Shown piece by piece: positions 28,326-37,700 of a stretch of DNA of 64,000 nucleotides. Under the pieces are notes generated by a model. That model did no database searches. It was not told where the DNA came from and was given only the letters and a program-made list of their open reading frames with translations. This stretch comes from Acidobacteriota bacterium. GTDB taxonomy: Bacteria; Acidobacteriota; Terriglobia; Terriglobales; Acidobacteriaceae. The stretch's first letter is position 1. Each line of letters opens with the position of its first letter. The stretch is from contig QIAM01000026.1 of the NCBI GenBank assembly GCA_003225555.1, positions 1-64,000 of the forward strand, in the 5' to 3' direction. The position numbers were made by a program, and so were the translations under genes.

Positions 28326-30881
28326 CTAAAGTGCCTCGACCGCGTTCTGAAGTTCGCGGACAATCCGCTCCGGGGCGGTGCCCGGCTCGAACGTCATAGG
28401 CCGACCGATGCGAACGCTGATGTCCCACGGACGAGCAAACTTCCTCCCCACTTGCTTGACCTCGAACAGTCCCAGAATCTTCATGGGAAGAACCGGAATG
28501 CCGAGGTTCTTCGCCAATAGTCCGATGCCGGCACGAAACGGGTGCAGCTTTCCAGCTACGGTGTGACGGCCCTCTGGGAACACGAGGATGCTGTAGCCCC
28601 GATCAACGGCCTGTCCGGCATAGGCAAAGCTCTGGCGGAAACCAGCTTCGCGCGGAAGCGGAAAGACATTCAGGAGCGAGACTCCAAGCGCCCACTCGAT
28701 TCGGTGGTAAATTCTTTTGAACAGGATTGTGCCGGGAGGAGGTGTGCGCAGCGCTTCCAGCGCTTCTCCGCCCGCTGCCGTTGCCAGGCGATGACGAAGC
28801 CGCCCGGGTAGCGCCGTCAGAATGAAGCCTACATCCACATCGCCGATGTGATTGCAGATCACAAGAATAGGTCCGGTCCATCCGCGTAGATTCTCTCGTC
28901 CTTCAATCCGCGGCCAGCCGAGGAGGAAGACGGCGGGACGCAGCAGCAGATAGTGAGCCAGAAAACGAAGCCACGTCACCGGCCATCGCAATGCCCACCC
29001 AGGATAGTGATACTCCGTGCGCTGCACCGCTTCCCCCCGCAGCATTCGGTCGAGGTCGCCGACGGTGCGAGCAGTGCTGAAGCTCGTCTCGCTGAGGTCT
29101 ACTTGATATCGATCCTCCAATGCGCTCAAGAGTTCGACGCGATCGAGCGAACTCAACCCAAGATCAGAGTCTAGACTGGCATCTGGACTTAATGCCGGAG
29201 CAGGGCGGCCAGAGATGCGCTGGATCATCTCGGAGAAAAGACTGCGTCCTGCCTCCGGAACTCCTGTAGGGTGCAGCAGTTGTGCCTCAGCCGCCTCGCG
29301 GATGAGATTGCGACGGGGCTTCTGGGTGCTGGTGCGCGGAAAATCTTCCTGCGGCCATATCAGCCACAAGCGCATGCGCTGGTACTCGGCCACCGACTTG
29401 TTTACGCGCTCAACGATTGACGACGGCTCGGCGTTATCGTGCAGGATCATTACCGCACAGGGCTCGGCGTTTCCCGAGCGCTCGATGCCTACGACGACGC
29501 AATCCCTTACTTCGGGCTGGCGGCGCAGGGCTGCTTCGAGATCTTCGGGATAAACGTTCATTCCGGCCGGAGTCACGATGACTTCTTTCTTGCGTCCTTT
29601 GAAGTAGAGATTGCCAGCCGGATCCAGAGCGCCGATGTCGCCCGTGCGATACCAGCCTTCTTCGTCAGAAACTGGCCTACTTGCGACTTCCTGAGGACCT
29701 CCCGCCCAATAACCTGCGGCCACACCACCACCGCGCACGAGAATTTCGCCATCCTCTGCGAGTCTGAGTTCACGTCCCTGCAGCACTTTGCCGATGGAAC
29801 CCTTGCCCAACTTGAACGGATGATTCACGCTGATCAGCGACGTCGTTTCGGTGAGGCCGTAGCCCTGGATCACTGCATAGCCCAGACGTCCCCAGAATTC
29901 CTCGGTCTCACGATCGAGTGCGGCGCCGCCCGAGATAAACGCCCAGAATTTCCAGCCGACCTGTCGGCGTATGTGGCGAAACGTCCACCAGCGGTGCAGG
30001 AAGTGCTTGCCTTCGGAGTTTCGAAATCGCTCGCGGAAATCGTCCATCTTTCCCTGCTCTTGAATGTCGCGTTCTACCTTCTGCTTCAGCGATTGCAAAA
30101 CTCTGGGCACGCTCACCACAACCGAGACACGCTCGCGCCGGATGGTGCCGATTACTTCGGAGGGCTTGAGTTCTTCCTGGAAAATTACCGTCCCGCCCAG
30201 GAGTGGAGGCAGGAATATTCCCAGGAACTGCCCAAAAACATGGCTCAGCGGCAGCAGGTTCAGGAAACGCACGGGATGCATTAGCCGCTCGTATTTCAGA
30301 TAGGGGCGCATCTGGTTCTCCAGCGGCGCAACATTGGCGAGTACGTTGCCATGTGTGATGACGACTCCCCTAGGTTCGGCAGTCGCACCGGATGTAAAGA
30401 CGATCTGCAAGACGTCGTCATGGCTGACGACGACACTGGAAGTCTTTGAGGCCGCATGTATTGCCACCGTCTGCGCGAGGCCTTCAAGGACCAGGATCGA
30501 TGAGTGGGGAAGAGTCGAGGTCGAAACACGCTCGGCGTGCCGCCGGGAACAGATCATTAGCTTGGCTGCGACTTGGCGAAAGACTCGATGGGCAAAGTCG
30601 GCCGACGCACTGTCGTCCATGGGCACGACGACCACGCCGGAGCTCGCGCATCCGAGGAAGACCGCGACCCACTCGGCGCAGTTTTCACCCCAGAGCATGA
30701 CTCGGTCGCCTTTGTTGATCCCGCGCGAATCGAGTTCTCGTGCAAAGCGGATTGCCGTCTCTGCGATGCGATGGTACGACCACCGCTCGGTGCGGTATCC
30801 CCGACGCTTGACATACGCGCAGGCCTCGCCATGGTTCTGGAAGTCCTCGAGATAGCTGGCGACAGAGGAACGTTCTTTCAT
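28326..30881 (-). CDS. Acyl-AMP ligase / acyl carrier / PlsC acyltransferase fusion
   Basis: 851 residues from ATG 30881 (a GTG at 30902 is an alternative). Domain 1 (about 1-500) is an AMP-forming ligase: IVFTSGATAEPRGVVITHGN, VIQGYGLTETT, WYRTGDIG and FKGRKKEVIV. Domain 2 (about 535-615) is an acyl-carrier domain with the 4'-phosphopantetheine Ser in LGLSSLDRVEL. Domain 3 (about 640-851) is a PlsC-like 1-acylglycerol-3-phosphate acyltransferase with ICNHIGDVDVGF (H-x4-D) and VFPEGRH. This order suggests it activates a fatty acid, loads it on its own carrier and transfers it to a lipid acceptor at the membrane. A MetR-like regulator gene lies just upstream on the same strand. Confidence 0.92.
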   Translation of the reverse strand: MKERSSVASYLEDFQNHGEACAYVKRRGYRTERWSYHRIAETAIRFARELDSRGINKGDRVMLWGENCAEWVAVFLGCASSGVVVVPMDDSASADFAHRVFRQVAAKLMICSRRHAERVSTSTLPHSSILVLEGLAQTVAIHAASKTSSVVVSHDDVLQIVFTSGATAEPRGVVITHGNVLANVAPLENQMRPYLKYERLMHPVRFLNLLPLSHVFGQFLGIFLPPLLGGTVIFQEELKPSEVIGTIRRERVSVVVSVPRVLQSLKQKVERDIQEQGKMDDFRERFRNSEGKHFLHRWWTFRHIRRQVGWKFWAFISGGAALDRETEEFWGRLGYAVIQGYGLTETTSLISVNHPFKLGKGSIGKVLQGRELRLAEDGEILVRGGGVAAGYWAGGPQEVASRPVSDEEGWYRTGDIGALDPAGNLYFKGRKKEVIVTPAGMNVYPEDLEAALRRQPEVRDCVVVGIERSGNAEPCAVMILHDNAEPSSIVERVNKSVAEYQRMRLWLIWPQEDFPRTSTQKPRRNLIREAAEAQLLHPTGVPEAGRSLFSEMIQRISGRPAPALSPDASLDSDLGLSSLDRVELLSALEDRYQVDLSETSFSTARTVGDLDRMLRGEAVQRTEYHYPGWALRWPVTWLRFLAHYLLLRPAVFLLGWPRIEGRENLRGWTGPILVICNHIGDVDVGFILTALPGRLRHRLATAAGGEALEALRTPPPGTILFKRIYHRIEWALGVSLLNVFPLPREAGFRQSFAYAGQAVDRGYSILVFPEGRHTVAGKLHPFRAGIGLLAKNLGIPVLPMKILGLFEVKQVGRKFARPWDISVRIGRPMTFEPGTAPERIVRELQNAVEAL

Positions 30882-30908
30882 ACAAGGGCGACGAATGTTC
30901 ACTGAGAC

Positions 30909-31832
30909 TCAGCCCGGCACTGAATCCAGTGAGCAGGTCCGCACCAGCAGGTTCAGAAACTCCGTCAGATAAGGGGTCATGGGACGCTGGCGCAGAGTAG
31001 CGGCGTACCATCGCCGGCGGAATCCACTTTTGTTCAGCGGCCGGGTGACAATTCTGCCTCCAGCCAGGTAATTCTTGACGGCCCACCGCGCCAGAAGGGC
31101 GACGCCCAAGCCGGCCGATACCATATCGACGATCGACTCAGTAAGGGGAATTTCCGTGACCCGCGCTGGTTGGACTCCAGCAGGACGCAGGACTTTCAGA
31201 ACCAGGGTGCTCTCTTCTCTTGGTGGGTAGCAGAAAACAGACTCTCCCGCGAGATCGCGCGGCTGGATGTGAGTGGAAGCCGCGAGCCGGTGGTGGGAGT
31301 CCATAACGATCACCAACTCATCCTCACACGTCTGTGTGAAGCGGAGACTCTTGTTGCGCGGTGGACAGCTGGTTACTGCGACATCGATTTGGCCGTCGAG
31401 CAAGGCGGCGATCGGGTGTGAGGTTGCTTCGAGCACAATGTTGACTTCGATGCTGGGGAACTTCGCGTTGAACTTCTTGAGCACCGGAGGCAGCCAGTGA
31501 TAACAGGTGTAACACTCGGTGCTCACACGGATGATGCCGCGTGTGCTGCCGTTGAGCCCCTCAATCTGGGCCTCGGTGGTGTGGAGTTCGTCGAGGACCT
31601 TGTGGGCGGAGTCCAAGAGCTTTTCGCCGGCGGGCGTGAGAACCATTCTCCTGCCGAGCCTTAAAAATAGCGCGGCGCCCAGCTTTTCTTCCGCATCGCG
31701 CAACTGGTGGCTAAGCGCGGACTGCGTTACGTGCAGGCGCCGGCCTGCTTCTGTGACGCTGCCTTGCTCAGCCACGGCAGCCAGCAGCTTGAGGTGACGG
31801 ATTTCCAGCCGCACATCATGGTTCAGCGACAT
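30909..31832 (-). CDS. LysR-family regulator, MetR-like
   Basis: 307 residues from ATG 31832 (GAGGAAAA upstream). The N-terminal winged helix is LEIRHLKLLAAVAEQGSVTEAGRRLHVTQSALSHQLRDAEEKLG, very close to the MetR group, and the effector domain keeps the MetR-like ESIVDMVSAGLGVALLARWAV. MetR uses homocysteine as co-inducer for methionine genes. Here the gene is immediately followed (7-27 nt) by the acyl-ligase fusion in the same direction, so it may instead control lipid metabolism; the call MetR-like is by sequence only. Confidence 0.88.
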   Translation of the reverse strand: MSLNHDVRLEIRHLKLLAAVAEQGSVTEAGRRLHVTQSALSHQLRDAEEKLGAALFLRLGRRMVLTPAGEKLLDSAHKVLDELHTTEAQIEGLNGSTRGIIRVSTECYTCYHWLPPVLKKFNAKFPSIEVNIVLEATSHPIAALLDGQIDVAVTSCPPRNKSLRFTQTCEDELVIVMDSHHRLAASTHIQPRDLAGESVFCYPPREESTLVLKVLRPAGVQPARVTEIPLTESIVDMVSAGLGVALLARWAVKNYLAGGRIVTRPLNKSGFRRRWYAATLRQRPMTPYLTEFLNLLVRTCSLDSVPG

Positions 31833-32207
31833 GGCGGTTTTCCTCTTTCGCGGATCAATCGGACTTTGGTCAAGACAACACATTGGTCAATCGTCTACTG
31901 CAACCAGCCCAATTCCGGGCATGTTGCTTCTGATCTCTACCTGTGAGGCTTCGGCGCAGTATTTCTTATGTGCGGACAATTTCTTAGGCTATCGATATCC
32001 GCCGATATGAACATATCTCATTTATCCGATGAGAACAAACAATAGTCCTCATGGATGGAATTTCGTCTAATGCGGCATGGTTCGACAGAAAAGACTGATC
32101 GCAAGAAGCGGATAGCGTCGCAAAAAACCTTGCGCCACACTCGCCCTCGTGTGACGCAAGTCCGGCGCGATCACAACAACCCACGAGGATAAGACTGAGG
32201 AGGATAT
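31833..32207. other. Divergent promoter region between the LysR gene and a small secreted protein
   Basis: No gene seen. It is AT-richer than its surroundings between about 31960 and 32050 and contains the inverted repeat at 32016-32034. Confidence 0.55.
32016..32034. promoter_or_regulatory. Inverted repeat, possible LysR-type operator
   Basis: TCTCAT-N7-ATGAGA, a perfect 6-bp dyad in the divergent region. It is a 19-bp site of the size used by LysR proteins, but it is 184 nt from the regulator start, so the link is only a suggestion. Confidence 0.3.
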
Positions 32208-32636
32208 ATGAGTAACCGCAACGTTCGAATCCTGACAGCACTTTCGTTCGCTGTATTGTGGCTCGCCGGCGTGGTGCAGGCGCAGTATGCGCCGCATTAC
32301 GTTAAGGTGAGCATCCCATTCGCTTTCACCGTCGGCGATAAATCATTTCCCGGAGGGGAATACTCGCTGGCGTGCACACCAGGCCATATTGACTTGCGTG
32401 ATGCGCAAACTCACGTCGTGGCAACGATCATCACCCATTCCGTGGAATCGCTGGACAGCCCCGCGGTACCCAAGCTGGTGTTCGCCACGGATGAGGGTGG
32501 TCACGCGCTGAAGCAGGTGTGGGCCGGAAACGGTCCCTATGGCTATGAGCTAGCGCCGTCGAAGGCAGCCACAGCACTCGCCAAGCACCGCTCGAAGCCA
32601 CCCCTGCAGGCCAGCGGAGGCGGAAACAGGCCGTAA
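32208..32636 (+). CDS. Small secreted beta-rich protein (Acidobacteria-type, unknown function)
   Basis: 142 residues with an excellent ribosome site (GAGGAGG before ATG 32208). The signal peptide is about 1-25 (LTALSFAVLWLAGVVQAQ). The mature part has the pattern KVSIPFAFTVGDKSFPGGEYSLACTPGHIDLRDAQTH, which I recognise from many acidobacterial exported proteins of the form (V/I)PFxFxVGxxxxPAGxY. The C-terminus is a low-complexity basic tail. Probably periplasmic or outer-membrane associated; role unknown. Confidence 0.8.
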   Translation: MSNRNVRILTALSFAVLWLAGVVQAQYAPHYVKVSIPFAFTVGDKSFPGGEYSLACTPGHIDLRDAQTHVVATIITHSVESLDSPAVPKLVFATDEGGHALKQVWAGNGPYGYELAPSKAATALAKHRSKPPLQASGGGNRP

Positions 32637-32668
32637 CCGAGTCCAATACTTCAACCGGGGAGACCTTG

Positions 32669-33190
32669 ATGAACTCGACAATCGCAGTTCAAACCATAGC
32701 AACTACCACGCTGCCGCACGTACAGGAGGTGCTCCGGACAGCCGAGGAAGAGCTGGCCGGACTCCTTGGGCAGCGAGCAGCGATCATGAAACGCATCGGC
32801 ACGATCAAACAGATGTTGGCCGGGCTGGCGGATCTCTTCGGCGATTCCGTTCTCAGCGACGAGTTGCGAATCGCACTTGATCGGGGAGTCTCGGATCGCC
32901 GCAAGGGATTCACGCGGGCCTGCCGGCAGATTCTGATGGAGTCGCAGAGTCCGTTGCATCCACGGCAGGGTTGCGAGGAATTGTGGCGCAGATTTCCCGA
33001 ACTGGCAGGGCGGCACAAGGATCTGGGCGCATCGGTGACCACAGTATTCCACCGTCTGGTGGCCTACGGCGAAGCGCGCTGCTTTCTGAACGACCGGGGC
33101 GTGCGAGTGTGGGAATGGAGGGCCGAGGCTAAGAGTAGCAGCGACGAAAGTGGCTTGGTAGCGACTCCGGGCCAGTCCTTGCAGCAGTGA
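32669..33190 (+). CDS. Hypothetical protein with coiled-coil N-terminus and winged-helix-like C-terminus
   Basis: 173 residues from ATG 32669 (GGGGAGA upstream). Residues about 15-60 are heptad-like (EVLRTAEEELAGLLGQRAAIMKRIGTIKQML), followed by a basic region (DRRKGFTRACRQILMES), a helical segment and the end VTTVFHRLVAYGEARCFLNDRGVRVWEW, which resembles a winged-helix wing. No named family is certain. It is 32 nt after the secreted protein gene, so probably the same transcript. It could be a small DNA-binding protein; this is inference. Confidence 0.65.
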   Translation: MNSTIAVQTIATTTLPHVQEVLRTAEEELAGLLGQRAAIMKRIGTIKQMLAGLADLFGDSVLSDELRIALDRGVSDRRKGFTRACRQILMESQSPLHPRQGCEELWRRFPELAGRHKDLGASVTTVFHRLVAYGEARCFLNDRGVRVWEWRAEAKSSSDESGLVATPGQSLQQ

Positions 33191-33214
33191 CGCAGAGGGA
33201 GGTGAGCGGTTGGT

Positions 33215-33781
33215 CTATTCTCTTCCTACTCCCAGCGCGTCGGCGACGCGGTTGATGTAATTGAACCAGGAAGCAATCAGCGTGATCTGCAGGATTCCGC
33301 GGTCGTCAAACCCCGCGGCCCGCAAGCCCTCGATGTCGTCCTTCCAGACCTTGGTCGCATCCTTGGTCAGTTTGACCACAAAGTCGAGCATCGCCCGATC
33401 TTGGGCTAAGATTGGAGCGGTGGTGTAATCCTTTTCCAGCGCCTCGACCAGAGCTTTGTCCAATGTCACCCGACGCAGAAACTCTGCGTGCGACTCGATT
33501 CAATACACACATCGATTGGTGACCGATACGACGGTTGCGATCATCTCGTGCTGGCGGCGCTCGAGCGGAAGGTCAGGCGACATGAGTGCGCCGAAGGTGC
33601 TGAAGGCGTGGTAGAGCGCGTCGGGAATCAGCGTGTGCGAGCCTACTATTGATGACGCGCCCGAGGGGTCAGGGTGGACCGGTTCGGCGTATTCCTTGGG
33701 GTAAAGCAGTTTCTCGCCTTCGATTGCCTTGCGAAGCTTTTCGTCGGCTTCGGTGAGAGAGAGAGTTCGAATCCAGGTCAT
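33215..33781 (-). CDS. AhpD-like peroxidase-related selenoprotein (CxxU), TGA at 33500-33502 read as selenocysteine
   Basis: 188 codons with one in-frame TGA. The protein belongs to the alkylhydroperoxidase AhpD / carboxymuconolactone decarboxylase superfamily, peroxidase-related branch: [19 protein letters not shown] before the TGA, then [21 protein letters not shown] and [23 protein letters not shown]. In AhpD the active site is C-x2-C-x3-H; here it reads C-V-Y-(TGA)-I-E-S-H, so the TGA falls exactly on the resolving/peroxidatic Cys position and the frame stays open and conserved on both sides. The hairpin right after the TGA fits a bacterial SECIS element. The product would be a redox enzyme acting on peroxides. 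The genome must supply SelA/B/C/D, which are not in this window. The alternative is a nonsense mutation. Confidence 0.82.
33473..33489 (-). promoter_or_regulatory. Probable bacterial SECIS hairpin downstream of the in-frame TGA
   Basis: On the minus strand ACGCAG-AGTTT-CTGCGT forms a perfect 6-bp stem with a 5-nt loop. The stem begins 11 nt after the TGA; 16 nt separate TGA and loop; the loop has G as its second base. These match published bSECIS rules (at least one G in the first two loop bases, spacing of 16 nt or more) and nearly match the 17-nt upper stem-loop of fdhF. Confidence 0.75.
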
Positions 33782-33868
33782 AGGTTGGTTTTGTCCTTAA
33801 TTGTCGCCTTCCCACAACTTGGGGAAAGATACAACGGCTATACGGGGCGGCCCCATAGCCCATTCATA

Positions 33869-34335
33869 TTAGGGGCGACTTGTCGGAAGAGGAAATCGGT
33901 AGGCCCAACGCATCCCGCTGGACGTTGGTGCACATCGAAAATTGAAACTTTGATTTTCCTGTTGAGTCAGAGTGAAGAAGAAGGTAGCCCCACGGTTGAT
34001 CTCCGCCTCGGCCCAAATTCGTCCCCTATGTTTCACAATGATTCGTTGTACGATCGCCAGTCCCATTCCGGTGCCAATGAACTCTTCTTGAGTAGTGAAG
34101 CCTCCGAAAGGGAGTAAACAACTTGTCGACGTAGTTCATATTGAAGCCCGCGCCATGGTCGCGAATCATGAATACGTTCGTTCCGTCCTGTTGATACTGC
34201 CCGATTCCAATGAGGGCAGGCGCGCGCCGCGGTAAGCTTTACCGCATTGGCGATCAAGTTCCAGAAAACCTGTTTCATCAGGCCAGCATCGCACTCAACG
34301 GTGGGAAGAGAGGAGACCTCAAAGTTTACTTTCCG
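33869..34335 (-). pseudogene. Remnant of a phytochrome-like sensor histidine kinase (ATPase domain only)
   Basis: The HATPase_c domain is readable in three frames: N-box VECDAGLMKQVFWNLIANAVKLT, G1-like [23 protein letters not shown], and G2-like [40 protein letters not shown]. Removing one base from CCC in the first part and one near 34095-34108 restores a single frame. The sensory, PAS/GAF and phosphoacceptor His regions are missing, since a stop (34336-34338) and unrelated DNA precede the fragment. Non-functional unless the rest lies elsewhere. Confidence 0.75.
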
Positions 34336-34340
34336 TCACT

Positions 34341-34749
34341 AAATTAACAACCAAAGAAGAGTGAAGTGCCTGCACAGCCCACCACTGAGTTTCATATCGG
34401 CCAAAGGTGCTGTTACTTGAGTTACGTCGCACTTCCTGTGGGGCCGAATACTCGCCAATAGACCGGGAGGGATTCCGAAAGGACGGTCAGCAAAAAAGTA
34501 ATCCATGAGGCGTTCTTCCAGATGCCGTGTCTGCAAAGCTTGCCTCCCCTGATGCCCTTGGTAACCCTTTCGTACACTCCCTTTTGGTAACCCTCGGTAA
34601 CCATGCGGTTCGTGACGTCCAGACGTACAATTGGCCTTGTCCGGACGGCCATCTTCAAGGTGGGAGACGGCCGTCCCGATAGGTAACAGAGAAAGCCTGC
34701 GGAAGTCAGTGCACGCGGTCAAGACCAAGGGTTGGAGTTCGGACTAGAT
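34341..34749. other. Intergenic region with GGTAACC motifs
   Basis: About 400 nt without a convincing gene. It has three copies of GGTAACC (34560, 34586 and 34596 approx.), two within TTGGTAACCCT. It separates the kinase remnant from the large TPR gene and probably contains that gene's promoter. Confidence 0.5.
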
Positions 34750-37700
34750 ATGGCGTTTGGTTTCGGATTCAACAAGCAAAAGGTCCTCAGCGCTGCGGAG
34801 AAGTATGTCCAGCAGGGCAAGCTGCAGAGCGCCATCACGGAATACGAAAAGATCCTTAAAAATGATGCCAAAGATCTGACGGTGACCAACACTGTCGGCG
34901 ACCTCTACTCCCGCCTCGGCGAGGTCGAGAAGGCTACCGATTGTTTCAAGAATGTAGGCGATGCCTATGCCAGCCAGGGATTCACGGTCAAGGCCATTGC
35001 CATGTACAAGAAAATTAGCAAGCTCAAGCCCTCGCTGGAGAGCGTCCTGAAGCTTGCCGAACTCTACACCCAGCAAGGTTTGTTCAATGATGCCCGCGCG
35101 CAGTACCTGCAGGTCGCGGAAGAATTCCTGAAGTCAGGCGAGTTGGATAACGCCGTCCGCATCTTCCAGAAGATCCTCGAAATGGATCCGGAAAACGTGA
35201 ACATGCGGGTGCGGCTGGCCGAGGTCTATATCCGGCTGGGCAAGAAGAACGAAGCCTGGCAGATTTTCTCTGCGGCCGCCGAGGCCATGCGCTCCAAAGG
35301 CTCGTTGAGCGGCGCGGAGGAAGTGCTGCAGCGCATGTTGACGCTCGATCCGGGTAACACCTACGCCCTGCTTATGCAGGGCAAGAACCTGATCGAGTCG
35401 GGTGACGCTGAAGCAGCGATCGGTTCGCTGCAGAAAATTGGGGATCTCGATTCCAATCCGGACGGCCTGCGCGATCTACTCAAGGCCTACCTGCAAATCG
35501 GGCGGCTCTCTGATGCGGGAGCGGTTGCGAGCAAGCTGCTGACGATTCACAACGATCTGGGCGCAATTGCCAGCTTCGCCGATGCCTTGATGCAGGCGGG
35601 ACAATACGAGAATGCCCTTCAGATCTACGGCCAGCATGCCGATCGGTTACTGGCAGAGAACTCGGGGAAAGTTCTCGAAAATCTGCACACCGTGATCGGG
35701 CATGTGCGGGACAATCCGGCCTCGCTCGAGAAGTTGCTCGACCTGTTTCACAAAGCTGGCGAGACGACGCACGTCAGCGAAGTGATCGAACTGCTGGCAC
35801 ATGCCAGCGTTCAGTCGGGCGATTTGGTCCGGGCGCGCGATCTGTATCAGAAGCTGGCGACGCTCGAGCCCGGCAACCCTCTGCACATGCAGAACTATCA
35901 GCAGGTGGTCAGCCAGCTGGGAGGCACTTCAGGTACAAAGCTGATCACCCCGGAAGAGGCGGCTGTACTCGTCGACGAACTGGAAGCAACTGCGCCGTCC
36001 ATCCATCAGCACTACTCGGACGAGGTCGCCCTGGCGGTTCGTTCGGCGCTCACCGACGCCGAACTCTTCATCTCGTACAACATGCCCGCCAAAGCGCTCG
36101 GTCCGCTGATGGCGGTATTGCCCCAGGCTCAGCACGATTTACGTCTGAACCAGCGGCTGGCGGCGTTGCACACGCGTGCCGCACGTTTTGCTGAGGCCGC
36201 AGTCTGCTGCCGTACTCTGCAGAATATCTATTCCGAGGCGGACTATCCGGAAGAGGCCACGCGCTATAGAGAACTTGCAGAACGCTACGAAGAACGGACT
36301 TCGACGCCGGCAATCCCCGGCTCTAGCGACGCGCTTCCGATCACGACCGAAAGGCCGCTAGCTTCTGCGGCGGTTGGAGTGGAAGAGATTCCCGCGGAAG
36401 AAGAAATGGCGGTGACGGCGGCGCCCGAGCCCGCATCACCCTGGCCGGGAGCTGCTCCTGCAGCCATGGATGAAATTGAGATCACGCCGAGCGAGCACGC
36501 CGAGTTTGCCCTAGCAGATGAGACCATTCCGGCTCGGGCCGAGCAGGCTTCGGCGCCGGCAGAGATCGATCTTTCGGAATGGGAAGACACGGTCACCGTG
36601 GAAGCGGACGACCCTGCTGCAGAGGGGGCGGAGATCGAAGCCGCGGAGCCGGTCGCCGCCGACGAGACGGAAGAAACTGACAAGATCAGCGAGACCATTG
36701 ATGAGATTCGTTTCTACCTAACGAACCAAATGCGGGAGCAGGCCTGGGCTGCGCTGGCCAAACTCCAGACACTTACGGGCGACGACGCTACGCTAGCCGA
36801 GATCCGGGCCGAAGTGGAAGCTGCCACGCAAGGGACTGGCGATGAGGAAATCGAAGTCCCGATCGAAAGTGACGAAATCGCGCTTGAGGACATTCCCGCC
36901 GCGGAGGCTGTGGCTGAGGAGGTTCCGGCTGCCGTGGAAGAGCCGGTCGCAGAAGAAGTTGCGCCCGCCATCGAAGAAGTCGCGGTGGAGGCAGACGCGT
37001 CTGCAACTCCGGAGCCTGAAGCGGAACCAGTTCCGCAACCCGGGGTGCTGAAAGAATTCGTTTCTGATCTGGAATCCTCGCTGGGTGAAGAGTTCCTGCC
37101 GGGCGCAGTGGCCAAGCCAGTTGAAGCGCCGCACATACGCCAACGTGTTGAGGCAGCGCATGCTGAGCCTGCGGTTGCGGGCAAGCATAAGGGCCCAGTT
37201 CTCGGCGAATTTGTAGCCGATCTGGAAACTTCTCTCGGAGGTGATTTCCCGAAAGCAGCTCCGGTCGCCGAGGCTCCGCCAGTTGCCCGTGTGGCAAACG
37301 CAGCGCCCGCGCCAATGGCGCCGGTTACGATGCCCACGGTGAGTTCGCCTCTCGCCGCTAGCGCCGCCGCGGCAGCGGGTACTCCGGCGCGGCCAGCCGT
37401 TTCGCTGCCTCCGGTTGCCATGCCCCAGCCGGCGGTCCAAGCTCCGAAGCCGCAGGTTGCATCTGTAGCGGCCCCGGCTGCGAAGGCCTCTCCGTTCGGC
37501 GAAGAAGCGGGTGTTGACCTCGCCGAAATGTTCGGCGAACTGAAGCAGGACCTCGAAGCCGGGGGTGGCTCAGCCGACGAAGATCCTGAGACCCACTACA
37601 ACCTCGGCATCGCCTTCCGTGAGATGGGATTGCTGGATGAAGCCATTGGAGAATTGCAGAAGGCTTGTCAATCAGTAGATCGTGGACACGCCTTCCCGCA

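Noticed and set aside
33500-33502. Treating the TGA as an ordinary nonsense mutation
   Set aside because: Its exact placement at the CxxC position, the intact frame downstream and the hairpin make selenocysteine more likely, although no selenocysteine machinery is visible in the window.
34339-34728. 129-codon minus-strand frame before the large TPR gene
   Set aside because: No ribosome site or domain pattern; includes the GGTAACC repeats.
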